Source of the DNA: Bacillus cereus group sp. RP43 | GTDB lineage: Bacteria; Bacillota; Bacilli; Bacillales; Bacillaceae_G | Length of the DNA: 64,000 nucleotides | Direction: 5' to 3' | Assembly: GCF_040459645.1 (NCBI RefSeq) | Contig: NZ_JARVHQ010000001.1 | Span: forward strand, 2,170,001 to 2,234,000 | Shown: positions 17,309-26,690 of the stretch, piece by piece | Position numbering within the stretch: the stretch's first letter is position 1 | How the letters are laid out: every line of letters begins with the position of its first letter | Made by a program: the position numbers and the translations under genes | The notes under the pieces: model-generated | Database searches by the model: none | Seen by the model: the letters and a program-made list of their open reading frames with translations, nothing else | What the model was told of the DNA's origin: nothing

Positions 17309-18754
17309 ATGAACAACAATACAGTAAATGAATCAGTTGAAGAAGTTAATAGAAAACGAGTAAGATCAAGCAAACGTTTTACAAATTGGAAGTTTATCGC
17401 AGCGGGTGTTGGTATAATTGCACTTCTCATTGGGGGAATGAGTTATTATCAGGCAACTCACTTCAATTCGAATGTTACGATTAATGACACCAATGTTGGT
17501 GGTTTGAGTGCTGATCAGGCAATACAGAAATTAAAAACATCTGGACTAGCAAACAAAGTCTATGTCGATCAACAACAAATTTTAGATGAAAAAGATACAA
17601 AAACGGAACTTACGGAAAAAGATTTGCCTCAAGTTAAGAAACTATTAAAAAGCCAGTGGACATTTTTCCCTTCTTCACAGGAAAAAAATTATTCATTGCT
17701 ACCGGATGAGGCGGATCAGTATCGTAGTGAAACGATGAAAAAACTTGTAGAAGAAAAGCTCATCTCTATGAATGAAAAATTAAAAGCGCCTCAAGATGCT
17801 ATGGCGAAGCTTGAACAAGGAAAAGTTGTTATTTCGAAGAGCGTTGATGGAAAACAGTATGACGTTACTAGTCTACTGAAAGATTACGACAAGCAGAAGT
17901 ATAAAAGTGAAATTCATCTGAAGTCTACATACATAAAGCCTATTAAAGAAGACGATCCGATTGTCAAAAAAGAGGAGGAAGCACTACAAAATCTTCTTCA
18001 ACAGTCCGTTGAGTATAAAGTGCAGAATGAAGTTTATCCTTTAAAAGCAAAAGATTTAATTCAAAATGCCTCTATGTCAAAGGATATGAAAGTTACAATC
18101 GATGCGAGCGACATTAAGAATAAGATTGCTGAGATTAATAATGCTAAATCTACATTAAATAAAGACTTCGCTTTTAAAACACATTCTGGTTCGGTCATAT
18201 CAGTAAAAGGGCAAGGCTATGGCTGGGCACTAGATGTTGAAAAAGAAACAAAACAAGTTCAACAAGCCTTTGAGAAAGGCGAAAAATCACTTTCTGCTTC
18301 TAATATTCACGGAAATGGTTGGAAGAAGGAAGGGATCGGTTATGAAACAACATCGAATAATGGCATCGGAGACACGTATGCTGAAGTTTCAATTGCAGAG
18401 CAACAAATTTGGATTTACAAAGATGGAAATTTAGTAGTTACAACAAATGTAGTAACTGGTAAACATAGCACGAGTGAAGATACATCACCAGGTGTGTGGT
18501 ACGTTCTATATAAACGAACACCATACACACTCAAAGGTAGCGCAGTAGGTAAAGCTGATTATGCAGTTAAAGTAGATTACTGGGTTCCATTCACAAATAG
18601 TGGTCAAGGATTCCATGATGCAGGTTGGCGAAAAGACTGGGCAAATAATGCTTATTTAACAGGGGGATCAGGCGGGTGTGTTAACCTTCTTCCTAATGTA
18701 GCAAAAACTGTGTATGATAGTTTGAACACTAATGATCCAGTTATCGTGTACTAG
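17309..18754 (+). CDS. Membrane-anchored L,D-transpeptidase (YkuD) with PG_binding_4 domains
   Basis: 481 residues from ATG 17309 after GGGGGAAAG. A cytoplasmic basic tail, one transmembrane helix (about 25-45), VanW/PG_binding_4-type domains (NVTINDTNVGGLSADQAIQKL and following, to about 330), and a C-terminal YkuD domain. The catalytic motif is HDAGWR followed by GGSGGCVNL, with Cys as nucleophile. It should make 3-3 peptidoglycan cross-links or attach proteins outside the membrane. The final Arg of the usual SxGCxR is replaced by Asn-Leu, as in other Bacillus members. Monocistronic. Confidence 0.88.
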   Translation: MNNNTVNESVEEVNRKRVRSSKRFTNWKFIAAGVGIIALLIGGMSYYQATHFNSNVTINDTNVGGLSADQAIQKLKTSGLANKVYVDQQQILDEKDTKTELTEKDLPQVKKLLKSQWTFFPSSQEKNYSLLPDEADQYRSETMKKLVEEKLISMNEKLKAPQDAMAKLEQGKVVISKSVDGKQYDVTSLLKDYDKQKYKSEIHLKSTYIKPIKEDDPIVKKEEEALQNLLQQSVEYKVQNEVYPLKAKDLIQNASMSKDMKVTIDASDIKNKIAEINNAKSTLNKDFAFKTHSGSVISVKGQGYGWALDVEKETKQVQQAFEKGEKSLSASNIHGNGWKKEGIGYETTSNNGIGDTYAEVSIAEQQIWIYKDGNLVVTTNVVTGKHSTSEDTSPGVWYVLYKRTPYTLKGSAVGKADYAVKVDYWVPFTNSGQGFHDAGWRKDWANNAYLTGGSGGCVNLLPNVAKTVYDSLNTNDPVIVY

Positions 18755-18838
18755 AAAATAGAAATGCATGTATCAAGAACTTAAATTAATAAAAAAAGCA
18801 GGAAATCGTGATTGAAGTGAACCTGAATAGTGATACAT

Positions 18839-18897
18839 GAAAAAACACCTCTTGAATTCGCATACTAAGTGTGCAATTTCAATGGAGGTGTTTTTTG
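18839..18897 (+). terminator. Terminator with long loop
   Basis: AAAAAACACCTC pairs with GAGGTGTTTTTT. An inner TTGAATTCGCA / TGTGCAATTTCAA pairing extends the stem. Confidence 0.82.
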
Positions 18898-19132
18898 TTT
18901 GAAGACCAGATTTCATTGCCTATAAGAAACAAAGTGGAAAGAGATTGAGATGAAAAATAGGTATTCAAATAGTCAATAAAATTGACACTGAATATCATTT
19001 TCATTTATTATGAAGTCGTCACATGTAATTGGACATGATTTTTGTGAAAAAGTTTACTTTTTTATTAATATAATAGATTTCTATTAAGGTGTCCCATTTA
19101 AGAATTTAAATGTAAGAAAGGGTAAAATAAAA

Positions 19133-19348
19133 ATGAACTGGAAAAAAGGCGGATTATGGATTATTATTTTTTTCATTGTAAAAGGTACGATTTCTACACT
19201 TTTACTTGTTACAGGTGCTAAATATTTTAATTTATCATATATGCAACTTTTCGTACTAGTACTGATCTTATTACTGATTTCTCTCATAAGTCGAAAATTG
19301 CTGCATAGACATAAACAAAACAAAAAACAAAAAGAGCTAAATATATAA
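19133..19348 (+). CDS. Small two-helix membrane protein
   Basis: 71 residues with two hydrophobic helices (about 7-26 and 34-52) and a very basic C-terminal tail (RHKQNKKQK), giving an inside-facing tail. A GAAAGGG lies 12 bases upstream of ATG, a weak site. A tight terminator immediately follows, which supports a real gene. No family was recognised. Confidence 0.6.
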   Translation: MNWKKGGLWIIIFFIVKGTISTLLLVTGAKYFNLSYMQLFVLVLILLLISLISRKLLHRHKQNKKQKELNI

Positions 19349-19350
19349 TG

Positions 19351-19383
19351 AAGCCCCAGAGATCTTTGGATTTCTGGGGTTTT
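19351..19383 (+). terminator. Terminator
   Basis: AAGCCCCAGA pairs with TTCTGGGGTTTT; loop of about 10 nt. Confidence 0.85.
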
Positions 19384-19400
19384 ACTATATATTTAGCTTC

Positions 19401-19487
19401 TTACTATTTGTGGAAAGTAAAACTCCCACCTCAAAATTTAGGTGGGGTACAGAAGTTTGTTGCGAGCTGATTAAAGTTTCACTTTAT
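19401..19487 (+). repeat. Shortened bcr1-like repeat
   Basis: It keeps CTATTTGTGG near the left, AACTCCCACCTC...AGGTGGG in the middle and TGATTAAAGTTTCACTTTAT at the right, but lacks about 70 bp present in full copies. The remaining gap to 19714 holds a 45-codon open frame on the minus strand (19538-19675, no start) that may be a gene relic. Confidence 0.65.
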
Positions 19488-19714
19488 TTCATAGTTTGTG
19501 ATCTATTTTAATTAACTGTCAGGTTTTTATGTATCCTCTAATGACAAGGTTGAATCCTTTCAAATCGGTCAATCGCCGTTTTTTTGAATTCACTAAAAGT
19601 TGCTGAACCCAAGCCAAATAACGATACCATCTCTAGCAAAATAATTAACAATCCTATGTAAGAAAGTTTAGGTAGCTAATAGCATATGTTTTATTGAAAG
19701 GATGTGATTGAATT

Positions 19715-19876
19715 ATGGAACGATTGAATTGGGGAATTGGAGGATTAGTATTCGTTGGCTGCATGTTTCTTGGCGGAGGAGTGGGATCTATATTAGGTGA
19801 TACTCATGCTGGATGGCTAATAGGAATGGGCGCTGGATTTCTTGGGATGGCTTTAACAAGACTGATCAGAAAGTAA
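19715..19876 (+). CDS. Small glycine-rich membrane protein
   Basis: 53 residues (MERLNWGIGGLVFVGCMFL at the start). Two hydrophobic segments with GGGVGS and GMGAGFLG glycine-zipper-like spacing end in a basic tail (TRLIRK). AAAGGATGTGATTG precedes the ATG. Composition and codon use look coding. No known family; probably a membrane-inserted small protein of the kind common in Bacillus. Confidence 0.6.
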   Translation: MERLNWGIGGLVFVGCMFLGGGVGSILGDTHAGWLIGMGAGFLGMALTRLIRK

Positions 19877-20305
19877 TATAACGGGATTCTTCTTCGGGTA
19901 AATAAGGAAATATGTATGTAAGTCATTCATGGCATAAAAGCTCTATAAATTATAGTTAGAAGCTTCTCTTTTGTATTTGTCTTGTCTAAAATTTCTCCAT
20001 ACATAGATATGATTCTCAAGTCAGCGGATGGCACCTTAGGGTGTTTTTTTTATGCTCTCTAAAAATGTCTTAACATTATAATAGCCGAGTTTTGCCTTCA
20101 GTCCCCGATGCCCATCAAGCATAAAAGGAAAAACACCTCATAAAACAAAAAATCTGCCCATTTAAACTCTGGTAACAATTCAAATGATCAAGAATAATTG
20201 ATCTAACAGATTTCGTTAGATTGCCATCATCTTTTTTGTAATAGAATAGATTCATTACCGTTTCAAACCTATGTATGAATTCATAACCTAACAGTAAAAG
20301 GGGGG
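19877..20305. other. Intergenic stretch
   Basis: No supported gene. A short GCACC/GGTGT hairpin with a T-run (20031-20050) may be a weak terminator. GATGCCCATCAAGCATAAAA (20108) faintly resembles the dispersed repeat. Confidence 0.4.
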
Positions 20306-20704
20306 ATGATTGAAGGTATGGCGATTAATGAGGAATCAATTTGTCAACAGTTTGCAAGAATTATCGATGGCCAAGAAGGATTCGCCGGTGGAAAATGCGT
20401 GGCAACAATAAACCGAGATGAAATACAAGCAACAATCTTAGGAAAACGTTTTAGAGTAACAACTTCTTTCTCATTCGAATCAAGAGATAATAAAACTGGA
20501 CGTGCATTATGTCTAGGGCGGGTAGCACTTTTACAAAAGGAAGTTACTGAATTTGTTGCTACAATTATTAAACAAGGAATAATTGTGTCGTCTATACACA
20601 ATGAGTGGTTATGTGATGATCCAAATTTGATTTACGTTAATATCGAAGACGTTGATGATCCACTAAGTTTCGCAAGAAAAGTTAGAAGAGCGTTATGCAA
20701 TTAA
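20306..20704 (+). CDS. DUF1259 domain protein
   Basis: 132 residues matching one DUF1259/LppY-like unit (FARIIDGQEGFAGGKCVATINRDEI, then HNEWLCDDPNLIYVNIE). Many relatives carry two such units; this has one. No signal peptide, so cytoplasmic. The GGGGGG site touches ATG 20306, so translation may begin at ATG 20318 (MAINEES). Function unknown. A perfect 13-bp-stem terminator follows at 20828. Confidence 0.75.
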   Translation: MIEGMAINEESICQQFARIIDGQEGFAGGKCVATINRDEIQATILGKRFRVTTSFSFESRDNKTGRALCLGRVALLQKEVTEFVATIIKQGIIVSSIHNEWLCDDPNLIYVNIEDVDDPLSFARKVRRALCN

Positions 20705-20827
20705 CCGACTTTTTTAGTTAATTGAGTGATTATGTTGATTAGAATATTTCAGAGTGTTGAATGGTATATTTGGAAAATAGATTTAAGTGGATGGTTTTAT
20801 AAAATCTCATATATAGCTAAAAAGAGT

Positions 20828-20866
20828 AACTCCATTTTGATCACTCTTTTTCAAAATGGAGTTTTT
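20828..20866. terminator. Bidirectional terminator
   Basis: Perfect arms AACTCCATTTTGA / TCAAAATGGAGTT, followed by TTT. It lies between convergent genes. Confidence 0.85.
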
Positions 20867-20940
20867 GTAATTACTTTTAAATAAGGAGTGAAGAGAGCTT
20901 TTTAATCAATCTTTATTCTGAAGCTACAGACGAGCATACA

Positions 20941-22314
20941 TTATGCTCGTTTTTCAATTGGTAGTTTAAATGTAAAAGTACTGCCTTCTCCTAATTCACT
21001 TGCAACGGTAATTTCTCCTCCGTGTAGTTCTATAATCCATTTTACCATCGACAATCCTAAACCTGTGTTTCCATTGTTTGAAGATGTTCGTGCTGCGTCA
21101 ACTCGATAGAAGCGGTCCCATATTTTCGCAATATGTTGCTCGCTGATGCCTATGCCATTATCGGAGACTTTACCTATTATGTTGGTTTCATCCCGGAACA
21201 GTTGCATATTCACAGTGCCGTTCGCTTTGCTATAAGCAATCGCATTCGTTAGTAAATTCATTAATAAACGCATCATCAATGTTTGATCTGCTTTAATAAA
21301 CAAGTCTTCCTCTATATTAGTTGTTATATTAATCGAAGCTTCTTGAACCATTAATGAAAGCTCTTCTACAACGATTTCCGTTAATTCACTCATATTGATA
21401 CATTCAAATTGAAAAGTATTATGCTTTTCTTGGTCAACTCTTGCTAATAATAAGAGTTGCGAGATTAACGCGGACATTTTACGTGACTGCCTTAAAATTA
21501 CTTCTAACGATTCTTCCATTTCTTTCGGATTCTTCCTCTGCGATAAAGCGTATTCGCATTGCGAAATAATAACAGATGTTGGTGTTCTTAATTCATGAGA
21601 TGCGTCAGATGTAAATTGTTTTTCACTTTCAAATGATGTCTCTAATCGCTCAAACATTTTGTCAAAAGTTTGTGCTAAATGATACATTTCGTCTTTCGGT
21701 GAACCTTGTAAATTAATTCTCTTCGAAAGGTCTTTACCATCACCAATTTTACTAGCTGAATCACTCATTTGTTGCACAGGTCGAAATGCTCTTTGCGTAA
21801 TAAAATATCCTCCCACTGCGGCAATGAGAATAAGTAATGGGAATGAGATGAGTGTTATCACAATAAGCGTATTCATGGTTGATGATAATTGGTTCATAGT
21901 CATTATTCCACGAACCCACACTTGCTCACCGCCGCCTGCATTATGGAGAAAATCATATACTATCCATTCTTTATTACCGTCTTTAATAGTTTGTATTTCA
22001 TCGGATTTAAGCGATATCTTTTTATTAAAGCTTGTTGGACTATTACCTGCCAGCAGCTCACCTTGTTTACTATAAATGATGATATTTACTCCATCTTCAA
22101 AGGTTTCAAAATCATCGTCCATCTTTAATTGTCCATGCTTATATTCGATATCTTCAATGCTTTCTTTTACTGTGCTCTTCAATTGATCTTTCATATTAAA
22201 AAGCAAAACTTTATCTGAAGAAGTTAAAATAAAAGCTAACACGAGTGCCATAATAATTACAATTAGCCCCGTATACCACAGGGTCACTCTCATTTTTATT
22301 GATAGTCTTTTCAT
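20941..22314 (-). CDS. Two-component sensor histidine kinase
   Basis: 457 residues: transmembrane helix 1 (about 13-32), an extracytoplasmic sensor region (about 33-145), helix 2 (about 147-168), HAMP (about 170-222), HisKA with the phospho-accepting His in SDASHELRTP, and HATPase_c with N box NLLTNAIAYS, G1 DNGIGIS and G2 GLGLSMV. It resembles CusS/QseC-type kinases. Its start overlaps the response-regulator stop by four bases. The signal is unknown; the divergent lipoprotein and PepSY-like genes are the likely targets. Confidence 0.9.
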   Translation of the reverse strand: MKRLSIKMRVTLWYTGLIVIIMALVLAFILTSSDKVLLFNMKDQLKSTVKESIEDIEYKHGQLKMDDDFETFEDGVNIIIYSKQGELLAGNSPTSFNKKISLKSDEIQTIKDGNKEWIVYDFLHNAGGGEQVWVRGIMTMNQLSSTMNTLIVITLISFPLLILIAAVGGYFITQRAFRPVQQMSDSASKIGDGKDLSKRINLQGSPKDEMYHLAQTFDKMFERLETSFESEKQFTSDASHELRTPTSVIISQCEYALSQRKNPKEMEESLEVILRQSRKMSALISQLLLLARVDQEKHNTFQFECINMSELTEIVVEELSLMVQEASINITTNIEEDLFIKADQTLMMRLLMNLLTNAIAYSKANGTVNMQLFRDETNIIGKVSDNGIGISEQHIAKIWDRFYRVDAARTSSNNGNTGLGLSMVKWIIELHGGEITVASELGEGSTFTFKLPIEKRA

Positions 22315-22985
22315 GATTCAACTCGCAATACGTAACCAGTTCCTCGTATTGTATGAATTAACTTCGTTTCAAACTGGCTATCAATTTTTTTGCGAAGATA
22401 GCGGACGTAAACATCAATAATATTCGAGCCACCTTCATAGTCGTAATTCCACACATGTTGCTCAATTTTATCTCGTGTCAACACAACTTCTTTATTACGA
22501 ATCATATATTCTAAAATAGCAAATTCTTTACTGGAAAGAGTGATAACCTGGTATCCTCTTGTTACTTTATGCATATTGCAATCCACCACTAGGTCAGCGA
22601 TTTCAAACACATTAGATGTATTTCCTGTTTTTCTTCGCATCAACACTCGAATTCTTGCTAACAGTTCATCAAAAGCAAACGGCTTTACTAAATAATCGTC
22701 CGCACCTAAGTCGAGTCCTGTTACGCGATCATCAATTGTATCTTTAGCTGTAAGAAGCAAGACAGGAGTTGTATTATTGTCCGCGCGTAATCTTTGTAAT
22801 ACTTGTAAACCATCTATTCCGGGAATCATTATGTCAAGCACAATCAAATCATAGGTAGCCATGTTTATATAATCCAAGGCATCTTCTCCATTCCCACATG
22901 AATCGACACTATAATGTTCTGCATTTAATCGTTTTACCAATATATTTTGTAAGTCTTGTTCATCTTCGACAATAAGAACTCGCAT
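22311..22985 (-). CDS. OmpR-family response regulator
   Basis: 224 residues from ATG 22985, which has AAAAGGAG upstream. Receiver domain with the phosphorylated Asp in LIVLDIMIPG (D51), Lys in DDYLVKPFAF, and a C-terminal winged helix (SSKEFAILEYMIRN ... VDVYVRYLRKKI ... RGTGYVLR; the middle reads IIDVYVRYLRKKI). Closest in type to CusR/QseB rather than HssR. It should bind the 17/18 inverted repeat immediately upstream, controlling itself and the divergent genes. Confidence 0.9.
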   Translation of the reverse strand: MRVLIVEDEQDLQNILVKRLNAEHYSVDSCGNGEDALDYINMATYDLIVLDIMIPGIDGLQVLQRLRADNNTTPVLLLTAKDTIDDRVTGLDLGADDYLVKPFAFDELLARIRVLMRRKTGNTSNVFEIADLVVDCNMHKVTRGYQVITLSSKEFAILEYMIRNKEVVLTRDKIEQHVWNYDYEGGSNIIDVYVRYLRKKIDSQFETKLIHTIRGTGYVLRVES

Positions 22986-23032
22986 TAACATTCTCCTTTT
23001 CTTCTTATTAATATGTATCACTATAATTCCAA

Positions 23033-23105
23033 AACATTAAAGAAAGATTAGAAACTATTTAATTATATCATTTTATTTTTTGTACATTAATCTTCCTTTA
23101 ATGTT
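23033..23105. promoter_or_regulatory. Long inverted repeat in the divergent promoter
   Basis: AACATTAAAGAAAGATTA (23033-23050) and TAATCTTCCTTTAATGTT (23088-23105) match 17 of 18 in inverted orientation, with a 37-bp spacer. Each arm carries an ATTAAAG-N2-AGATTA-like pair. It is probably the operator pair of the adjacent response regulator. Confidence 0.72.
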
Positions 23106-23160
23106 TGTTCAGTAATATAAAGGCAAGGATAAGGTGCACATGTAAAGGGAGGAAAACAGA

Positions 23161-23631
23161 ATGGGAAAATGGATGTTGATTGGAGCAATGTCTTGTTTAT
23201 TCTTAACAGCTTGTTCTACTCAATCTGATAACAATACAGAAGTAAAACAACTGAAAGTGGAAAATGATAAATTACAAAAAGAAGTTGCTCAACTGCAGCA
23301 AGAACCAAACAAAACAGGGCCTGCTATGAATGATACTAAGCAAACACAAGATTTCAAAAACGAAGTCACATCTATTGTTGAAAAGGCAAATAACACGAAA
23401 CCAGTTGGAGCAAAAGAAGATAACTTAAATACGTACTTAGCAGCAAAAAAAGAAATTGACCAATTAGATGAAAAGATAGATCTATCTGATGATCAGCTAG
23501 AAGCAGATTATCACGCTGGAACGATAACTGTTGAACAATATCAAATACAAGAAAGAGAACAAGATATACTTGAAGATCAATTAGAGCAAGCAGAAAATGC
23601 ACTTGAAGCAAGATTTGGAATAGATGATTAA
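23161..23631 (+). CDS. Coiled-coil lipoprotein
   Basis: 156 residues with a lipobox LTAC (Cys18), then two helical regions: KQLKVENDKLQKEVAQLQQE (leucine-zipper-like heptads) and an acidic helix from about 90 to the end. Exported and membrane-tethered. It lies 175 bp from the divergent response regulator gene and 20 bp before a PepSY-like gene, so it is probably part of the envelope-stress output of the two-component system. AAAGGGAGGAAA precedes ATG. Function unknown. Confidence 0.8.
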   Translation: MGKWMLIGAMSCLFLTACSTQSDNNTEVKQLKVENDKLQKEVAQLQQEPNKTGPAMNDTKQTQDFKNEVTSIVEKANNTKPVGAKEDNLNTYLAAKKEIDQLDEKIDLSDDQLEADYHAGTITVEQYQIQEREQDILEDQLEQAENALEARFGIDD

Positions 23632-23651
23632 TCATTAAGGAGTGGATGAAA

Positions 23652-23975
23652 ATGTTAAAACATAAAAAGAAAATAATCATAAGTGTAATTGCTATTTTAG
23701 TAAGTGGTATTGCTATTGTTGGTGGATATTATGGTATGGGTTACAATTATGCCAAAAAGAATGAAAACTACACAGAGAAACAAGTTCGTGAAATTTCTTT
23801 AGCTCATACAAATGGAGAAATTATTAATGTGAAAAAAGAATTCGAATTAGAAGATGACAACTTAGCACAATCTAAATTTGAATATGAAGTGGAAATCAAG
23901 ACACCTGATAATCTATTAAATATTTTAAAGGTTAGTGCTAGAACAGGCACAATAGAAATCAATAATGAAGATTGA
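23652..23975 (+). CDS. Membrane-anchored PepSY-like protein
   Basis: 107 residues. A basic N-terminus and one transmembrane segment (about 8-28) are followed by an extracellular domain with ISLAHTNGEIINVKKEFELEDD and FEYEVEIKT...LLNILKVSARTGTIEI, the PepSY pattern. Start chosen at ATG 23652, nine bases after AAGGAG, not the ATG two codons earlier. PepSY proteins inhibit peptidases or sense envelope conditions; pairing with a two-component system and lipoprotein fits a regulatory role. Confidence 0.75.
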   Translation: MLKHKKKIIISVIAILVSGIAIVGGYYGMGYNYAKKNENYTEKQVREISLAHTNGEIINVKKEFELEDDNLAQSKFEYEVEIKTPDNLLNILKVSARTGTIEINNED

Positions 23976-24008
23976 AGAAATATTGACAAATAACATATCA
24001 CGTATTTT

Positions 24009-24045
24009 AAAAAACTCCTAACAAAATTTGTTAGAAGTTTTTTTA
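24009..24045 (+). terminator. Terminator
   Basis: AAAAAACTCCTAACA pairs with TTGTTAGAAGTTTTTT. Confidence 0.85.
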
Positions 24046-24075
24046 CGTTTATACTCTACTATTCTAAAAGGGGAC

Positions 24076-24260
24076 CCGCTACATCGCTATCAAGTTAAGA
24101 AATACACTCATCTTTTTCGTTTTTGGGACAATTACTCGCTTAAGTTGATAGATGTGTGGCGGTAGCCCATACCTATCAGGCTAAGAAAAGCAAATACCCC
24201 AAAATAAGAAAATCGACATCCTCAGGTGAAAATGTACAATTTTTTATTTTGGGGATACTT
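24076..24260. repeat. Dispersed repeat with imperfect palindrome
   Basis: A hairpin-forming part has arms CATCGCTATCAAGTTAAG (24083) and CTTAAGTTGATAGATG (24138). Next comes GCCCATACCTATCAGGCTAA and TACCCCAAAATAAG...CGACATCC. The second part recurs at 9926, 12541 and 48138. Such non-coding units are typical of B. cereus-group intergenic repeats; I cannot name this one. Confidence 0.6.
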
Positions 24261-24316
24261 CAAATTGTTAGGTTTCTGGGCATTTGGTGCTATTTTTTAT
24301 TATACATCTTTAAATT

Positions 24317-25078
<762 letters not shown>

Positions 25079-25141
25079 ATAACTCCCTCCTACGGTTATA
25101 CTTTATATACAGTTATCTTACATAAAATTTATTTATCATTA

Positions 25142-25168
25142 TATAATATGCTATACCTTTACTATTGT
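25142..25168 (-). promoter_or_regulatory. SigK-like promoter of the collagen-like gene
   Basis: On the minus strand, AC (25168-25167) is followed after 16 bases by CATATTATA (25150-25142). This fits the SigK consensus AC-N16/17-CATAnnnTA. Confidence 0.6.
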
Positions 25169-25668
25169 GTGTTTTGTGATGACCCAATGACAGTATTTTT
25201 GTATTAATAGTAAATCCGGTTGTGACACAAAGAGTGTACCCATTTGAAAGAGGTATATTAGAGTTTTAATGGAACCTGTTCTTGTGAGCATCTCACAAAA
25301 TGCCCATCAAATTAGGCGTTTTTAATATTCATAAAATGGAGTAAATGTTTCAACGGACCAAACAAAGGTTAATACAACAAGTAGTATACAATATACATAT
25401 GGAGAGCCGTGGGGTTGATTTGCATACGTTATTATATTTTAAGATGAATATTGTCTTATCCGATTACAAAAAACCTTACTATCAAAGATAAGGTTTTTTG
25501 CTGTTAAAATGAAACAAAAGTTTCATTTTAGAGGGTAAAATAAAGGGGGAAGTTGTGTGTTTATGTTGTTAGAAAGTATGTAGAAAGGGGTATTTTTCAA
25601 TCTAGCTTTAGAGAATTATGTGAATAGCACCCATTAAAAAGACCTCTATTTTTATATTCTTGAAAAAA
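25169..25668. other. Intergenic stretch with terminator
   Basis: A perfect 11-bp stem AAAAAACCTTA / TAAGGTTTTTT sits at 25468-25499 with no gene to serve, and a second hairpin ATGAAAC/GTTTCAT-type at 25507-25530. They may mark a lost gene or small RNA. No coding frame was supported. Confidence 0.45.
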
Positions 25669-26034
25669 TCAGATATTTTGCTGCGCGCTCAGGTTGTAAC
25701 AATTCTGTTCAGATATATAACTTAAAGGAAAGAAATAGGGTATTCTATTTCTTTTTATTTCTATAATAATTAGAAGTAATAATTCTAAAAGTGCTTCTGT
25801 TTTTCCATTTTGTAAAGATTTAATAAAGAAATCCCATTCTTTTTCATAGGGGGGCTGTACCCAATTTCGTTGCAGTCCTATATACATTCCATTTAAGAAA
25901 AAGATAACACTTAATAGAATCCTTCCAATAAATACAGCAACTACTGTTAAACTCCAATCCTTTATCTTGATTATATAAAGGATTGGAAATAGTATAAGCA
26001 CCCAAAAAGCAAGAATTTAAACAGTATTCATCAT
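25669..26034 (-). pseudogene. Membrane protein gene with premature stop at codon 6
   Basis: From ATG 26034, eight bases after AGGAG, the frame reads five codons (MMNTV) and then TAA at 26019-26017. It stays open for 116 more codons: a hydrophobic start (ILAFWVLILFPILYIIKI), a second hydrophobic segment and a third helix. Downstream GTG 25999-26001 has no ribosome-binding site, so the protein is probably not made. No family was recognised. Confidence 0.65.
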
Positions 26035-26156
26035 TCTCTATACTCCTAACAAAATGAATGATCCTTAATCTTGGTGAATTTTCAGGTTGAAGGTATGTTT
26101 AATTGTTAATGGTCGCTGCACTTACAAAAACAAGGGCCGAAATTCCGGCTCCTTTT

Positions 26157-26549
26157 TTATCTCTCCGTCTCAAAAAACTCAATCCACTCTCCATCAGGGC
26201 CAGCGAAGAATATGTAACGTGTTCCATCTGGTAATGTTTCGATTTCTTCTCCTAGTAAAAATGTTACTTTGTGGCTTTCTAGTCTTTTGATTTCATCTTC
26301 TAATGAATCCACTTTAAAGCAAATGTGATGTACTTTTCCTTCGGCTGGAAGGGAAGAGTTATAACCTTCAATTAGTTCAAGTATCGTTTCTTTTGATTCT
26401 TCTACGCCTAAAAATGCGAGCTTTAAGTTTGGGTTTGGATGTCCCATGCGCTTAATAAGTTGTAAGCCAACTACTTTTTCATAAAATGAAATAGATGTTT
26501 CTAAATTTGTGACCATAAGTCCGACGTGTTCGATTCTTCTAACTGGCAT
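26157..26549 (-). CDS. VOC family protein (glyoxalase I-like)
   Basis: 130 residues from ATG 26549 (MPVRRIEHVG), five bases after AAGGAG. Candidate metal ligands: His in IEHVGLM, Glu in ETILELIEGY, His-His in KVHHICFKV and Glu in GEWIEFFE. This full set fits lactoylglutathione-lyase/methylmalonyl-CoA-epimerase-like enzymes better than the VOC protein at 12.8 kb. The substrate is not assignable. Single gene. Confidence 0.83.
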   Translation of the reverse strand: MPVRRIEHVGLMVTNLETSISFYEKVVGLQLIKRMGHPNPNLKLAFLGVEESKETILELIEGYNSSLPAEGKVHHICFKVDSLEDEIKRLESHKVTFLLGEEIETLPDGTRYIFFAGPDGEWIEFFETER

Positions 26550-26690
26550 GTGCACTCCTTCTTTCTGAAAATTATATACAATATATTATTGAAAATTAAG
26601 AAAATAAGCAAGATAAAAACCTTACAAATTTTAGCGTGTTATATGGTATAGTGAGAAAGTATGTTTGGGGAGAAGGAAGGAGATTATACT

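Noticed and set aside
20941..22985. This two-component system as HssRS for the hrtBA genes
   Set aside because: The receiver and sensor resemble CusRS/QseBC, and it lies 18 kb away with its own divergent targets.
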